Source: an uncultured Treponema sp. (GTDB lineage Bacteria; Spirochaetota; Spirochaetia; Treponematales; Treponemataceae). From it: a stretch of 6,255 bases of DNA. This document shows, one piece after another, positions 4,747 to 6,255 of this stretch. The DNA lies in contig CAMNHD010000101.1 in assembly GCA_946538875.1 (NCBI GenBank), forward strand, positions 1 through 6,255. The letters are read 5' to 3'. The notes beneath the pieces were generated by a model. That model was not told the DNA's origin and did no database searches. It saw only the letters and a program-made list of their open reading frames with translations. The position numbers and the translations under genes were made by a program. Every line of letters begins with the position of its first letter. Position 1 is the first letter of the stretch.

Positions 4747-4763
4747 ATGCTTGTGAAAATACT

Positions 4764-5516
4764 ATGAACTTAAGAGACTTAATTTACGAATCAAAGACAC
4801 TGGACGTCCAGCGTAAAAAGGAACTTACTGAATTCTGCAGGAATTTGGGAATACACTTCAATAATCTGAACATTCTTGACCTTGCCTTTCATCACAGGTC
4901 TTTCTCGAACGAAAATATCGAGCATAAACGCTACAATAATGAGCGTCTTGAATTTCTTGGCGACAGTGTTCTGGGGCTTGCGACTGCGGCTTTCCTTTAC
5001 GAGGACATGATGGACAACCAGGAAGGGGATCTTGCGCGCATAAAGGCGAATGTCGTGAGCGAACAGACCCTGGGGCCTATTGCCAAGGACAGGATGCACA
5101 TTGACCAGTATCTTGTCATGGGCCGTGGTGAGGAGCTTTCCGGCGGTAGAAACAAAAGGGCGATTCTTGCTGATGCTGTTGAGGCGGTGATCGGTGCTCT
5201 GTATCTTGATTCCGGCTACGAGGCTGCGGAGAAGCTGGTGCTTGAGCTGATTGTCCCGGAAATCCGAAAGGTGCAGGCGGACAAGGGCAGCAAGGACTGG
5301 AAGACTATGCTCCAGGAATGGTACCAGAAAAAGCACAGGACATGCCCAAGTTACGAGCTTGTAAAGAAGTCGGGACCTGACCATGACCGCACTTTCTGGG
5401 TAAGCGTGCACCTTGACTCCACTGTGTACGGGCCTGCCATGGGCAAGAACAAAAAGTCTGCCGAACAGGCCGCGGCACAGATGGCGTGTCAGATCCTTGG
5501 AATCAGGCAGGAATAA
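4764..5516 (+). CDS. rnc: ribonuclease III
   Basis: RNase III cleaves double-stranded RNA with Mg2+, processing rRNA precursors and some mRNAs. The 250-residue protein has the two expected domains. The catalytic domain (about 25-170) carries the signature ERLEFLGDSVL (60-70), with Glu60, Glu63 and Asp67; Glu87 in NQEGDLARIKANVV; and Asp137 and Glu140 in ILADAVEAVIGALYLDSGY. All metal-binding acids are present. The double-stranded-RNA-binding domain (about 177-246) starts DWKTMLQEWYQ and ends KKSAEQAAAQMACQIL. The ATG at 4764 is chosen because an upstream in-frame start at 4728 would lie inside the terminator hairpin and add unrelated residues. No good Shine-Dalgarno is visible; a six-codon mini-ORF (4747-4767, MLVKIL) overlaps the ATG as ATGA. 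It is convergent with the next gene. Confidence 0.97.
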   Translation: MNLRDLIYESKTLDVQRKKELTEFCRNLGIHFNNLNILDLAFHHRSFSNENIEHKRYNNERLEFLGDSVLGLATAAFLYEDMMDNQEGDLARIKANVVSEQTLGPIAKDRMHIDQYLVMGRGEELSGGRNKRAILADAVEAVIGALYLDSGYEAAEKLVLELIVPEIRKVQADKGSKDWKTMLQEWYQKKHRTCPSYELVKKSGPDHDRTFWVSVHLDSTVYGPAMGKNKKSAEQAAAQMACQILGIRQE

Positions 5517-5525
5517 CAGGAATAA
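5508..5525 (+). repeat. tandem 9-bp duplication at the rnc stop
   Basis: CAGGAATAA occurs twice in direct succession (5508-5516, 5517-5525), so Gln-Glu-stop is followed in frame by Gln-Glu-stop. It gives rnc a back-up stop codon. No terminator hairpin is evident in the 33 bp between rnc and the convergent gene. Confidence 0.6.
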
Positions 5526-5549
5526 GTTATACTGCTTTTTTAGTCAATA

Positions 5550-6255
5550 TCAGTCACCTGTGTATGAGTAGCGGTGCGTTCCCTTCTTGGAATACCGCGC
5601 TGCCAGGTTCACCTGGTAATCCCATGCCACATCTATTGGCATCATGCTTGAATTTGAGCCCAGGTTTGCATAATCCAAGGCGGCGGATGTGCTGGCGGTG
5701 ACTGTCCAGTGGCGCGAAACAGGCCACTCTATGCCAAGCAGTGCCTCTGCTCCTGCCTGGAGGAAATGCCAGTCGTCTGTAAGCTGGTAGAAAAGGTGCG
5801 GACCGATTGCCATGTTTATGTAGACATAGTGCCACATGTCCAGTGTGATGCATGGGGCAAAGAGCAGATCCACTCCATAAAGGAACATCTGATTGTATTT
5901 CTGCGGAACCTTGTTGAATTCCGTGGCGATGGGATAGTAGACGGTGAGCCTTGTTATGCTGTTCAAAGGCTTCATGTTGCCGGTCTTCATTGCTATGTGG
6001 AGCCCGATCAGTGTGTCTTCAAAGACAAAGTTGCTGCGTCCCTTTTGAATCTGAATCCTTGTTGCCCATGCAACTGAAGGTCCGTATTCAAGCATTATGT
6101 ACGGCTTCTTCTTGATTTCCGGGAAGCCTGTCTTGGGGTTAAGATCTTCATTTTCCACTGCAGGTTCCTGCTCGTCTTCCAGGTTTTCAACGTCGGGTTC
6201 GGCCGCTTCTGTGTCTACGGTGGAGAGGTCTTTTGTCAGTACCTTGTCGTCGGCG
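5550..6255 (-). CDS. probable envelope beta-rich protein, N-terminus beyond window
   Basis: The frame enters at the right edge and ends with TGA at 5552-5550; about 234 residues are visible. The first 45 or so (DKVLTKDLSTVDTEAAEPDV and onward) are acidic and linker-like. The remainder has alternating hydrophobic, aromatic segments typical of outer-membrane or periplasmic beta-structure, for example KPYIMLEYGPSVAWATRIQI, ITRLTVYYPIATEF, YVYINMAIGPHLFYQL and HWTVTASTSAALDYANLG, ending YSKKGTHRYSYTGD. No signal peptide can be judged because the start is missing; a GTG at 6158 is internal, as the open frame continues upstream. I do not recognise the family. A beta-barrel of a spirochete envelope is the best guess. 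Confidence 0.7.
   Translation of the reverse strand, partial: ADDKVLTKDLSTVDTEAAEPDVENLEDEQEPAVENEDLNPKTGFPEIKKKPYIMLEYGPSVAWATRIQIQKGRSNFVFEDTLIGLHIAMKTGNMKPLNSITRLTVYYPIATEFNKVPQKYNQMFLYGVDLLFAPCITLDMWHYVYINMAIGPHLFYQLTDDWHFLQAGAEALLGIEWPVSRHWTVTASTSAALDYANLGSNSSMMPIDVAWDYQVNLAARYSKKGTHRYSYTGD

Noticed and set aside
4728..4763. Upstream in-frame start for rnc
   Set aside because: It would lie within the loop and arm of the terminator hairpin, and the added residues do not resemble RNase III.
4791..5411. Long minus-strand open frame of 206 residues within rnc
   Set aside because: RNase III on the plus strand has all catalytic residues; the opposite reading has no family features.
6156..6158. 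GTG as start of the last minus-strand gene
   Set aside because: The open frame continues with sensible acidic codons to the window edge and no ribosome-binding site precedes the GTG; it is an internal Val.
1..6255. CRISPR array, insertion sequence or prophage
   Set aside because: No regularly spaced repeats, transposase, integrase or terminal inverted repeats are present; the content is core housekeeping genes.

Overview
The window looks like a chromosomal housekeeping region of a spirochete, most likely a host-associated Treponema. The support is indirect: the order coaD / rpmF-acpP-rnc, a Cys-Cys lipoprotein with a long Pro-Glu spacer, a small exported HEAT-like protein and a beta-rich envelope protein. 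I could not run a similarity search, so the genus is inference. Trp is encoded by TGG, and TGA ends at least two genes here (the lipoprotein and the envelope protein), so TGA is a genuine stop codon in this genome.

Layout. Minus strand, positions 1-1358: rpsB (ribosomal protein S2, cut by the left edge), preceded by maf (nucleotide pyrophosphatase). Plus strand, 1444-1610: a tRNA-Arg(CCG) with its own promoter and a bidirectional terminator. Minus strand, 1634-3234: an exported HEAT-like protein and, upstream of it, a Pro-Glu-rich lipoprotein, each with its own candidate promoter. Plus strand, 3343-5516: coaD, then a 355-bp spacer holding a GC-rich foldable element and a strong promoter region, then rpmF-acpP, a terminator, and rnc. 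Minus strand, 5550-6255: the C-terminal part of a probable envelope protein, convergent with rnc and cut by the right edge.

The most important observation is in rpmF (ribosomal protein L32). The frame is intact and L32-like from the ATG at 4196 to the TAA at 4382, except for an in-frame TGA at 4295-4297. It falls exactly on the second cysteine of the first CxxC of the zinc ribbon (Cys-Ala-Asn-TGA, followed later by Cys-Pro-Lys-Cys). The options are a sequencing error, a fresh nonsense mutation, or recoding of UGA as selenocysteine or cysteine. I found no convincing bacterial SECIS hairpin behind it, so recoding is a hypothesis.

Secondary observations are a near-consensus promoter placed so that the lipoprotein mRNA should be leaderless, a four-stem foldable element after coaD, a dyad and phased TTGACA hexamers ahead of rpmF, a hairpin abutting the rpsB ribosome-binding site, and an rnc start that lacks a Shine-Dalgarno but overlaps a six-codon mini-ORF. 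In function the window joins translation (S2, L32, tRNA-Arg), cofactor and lipid supply (CoaD makes the CoA precursor that donates the phosphopantetheine arm of AcpP), RNA processing (RNase III) and envelope proteins.
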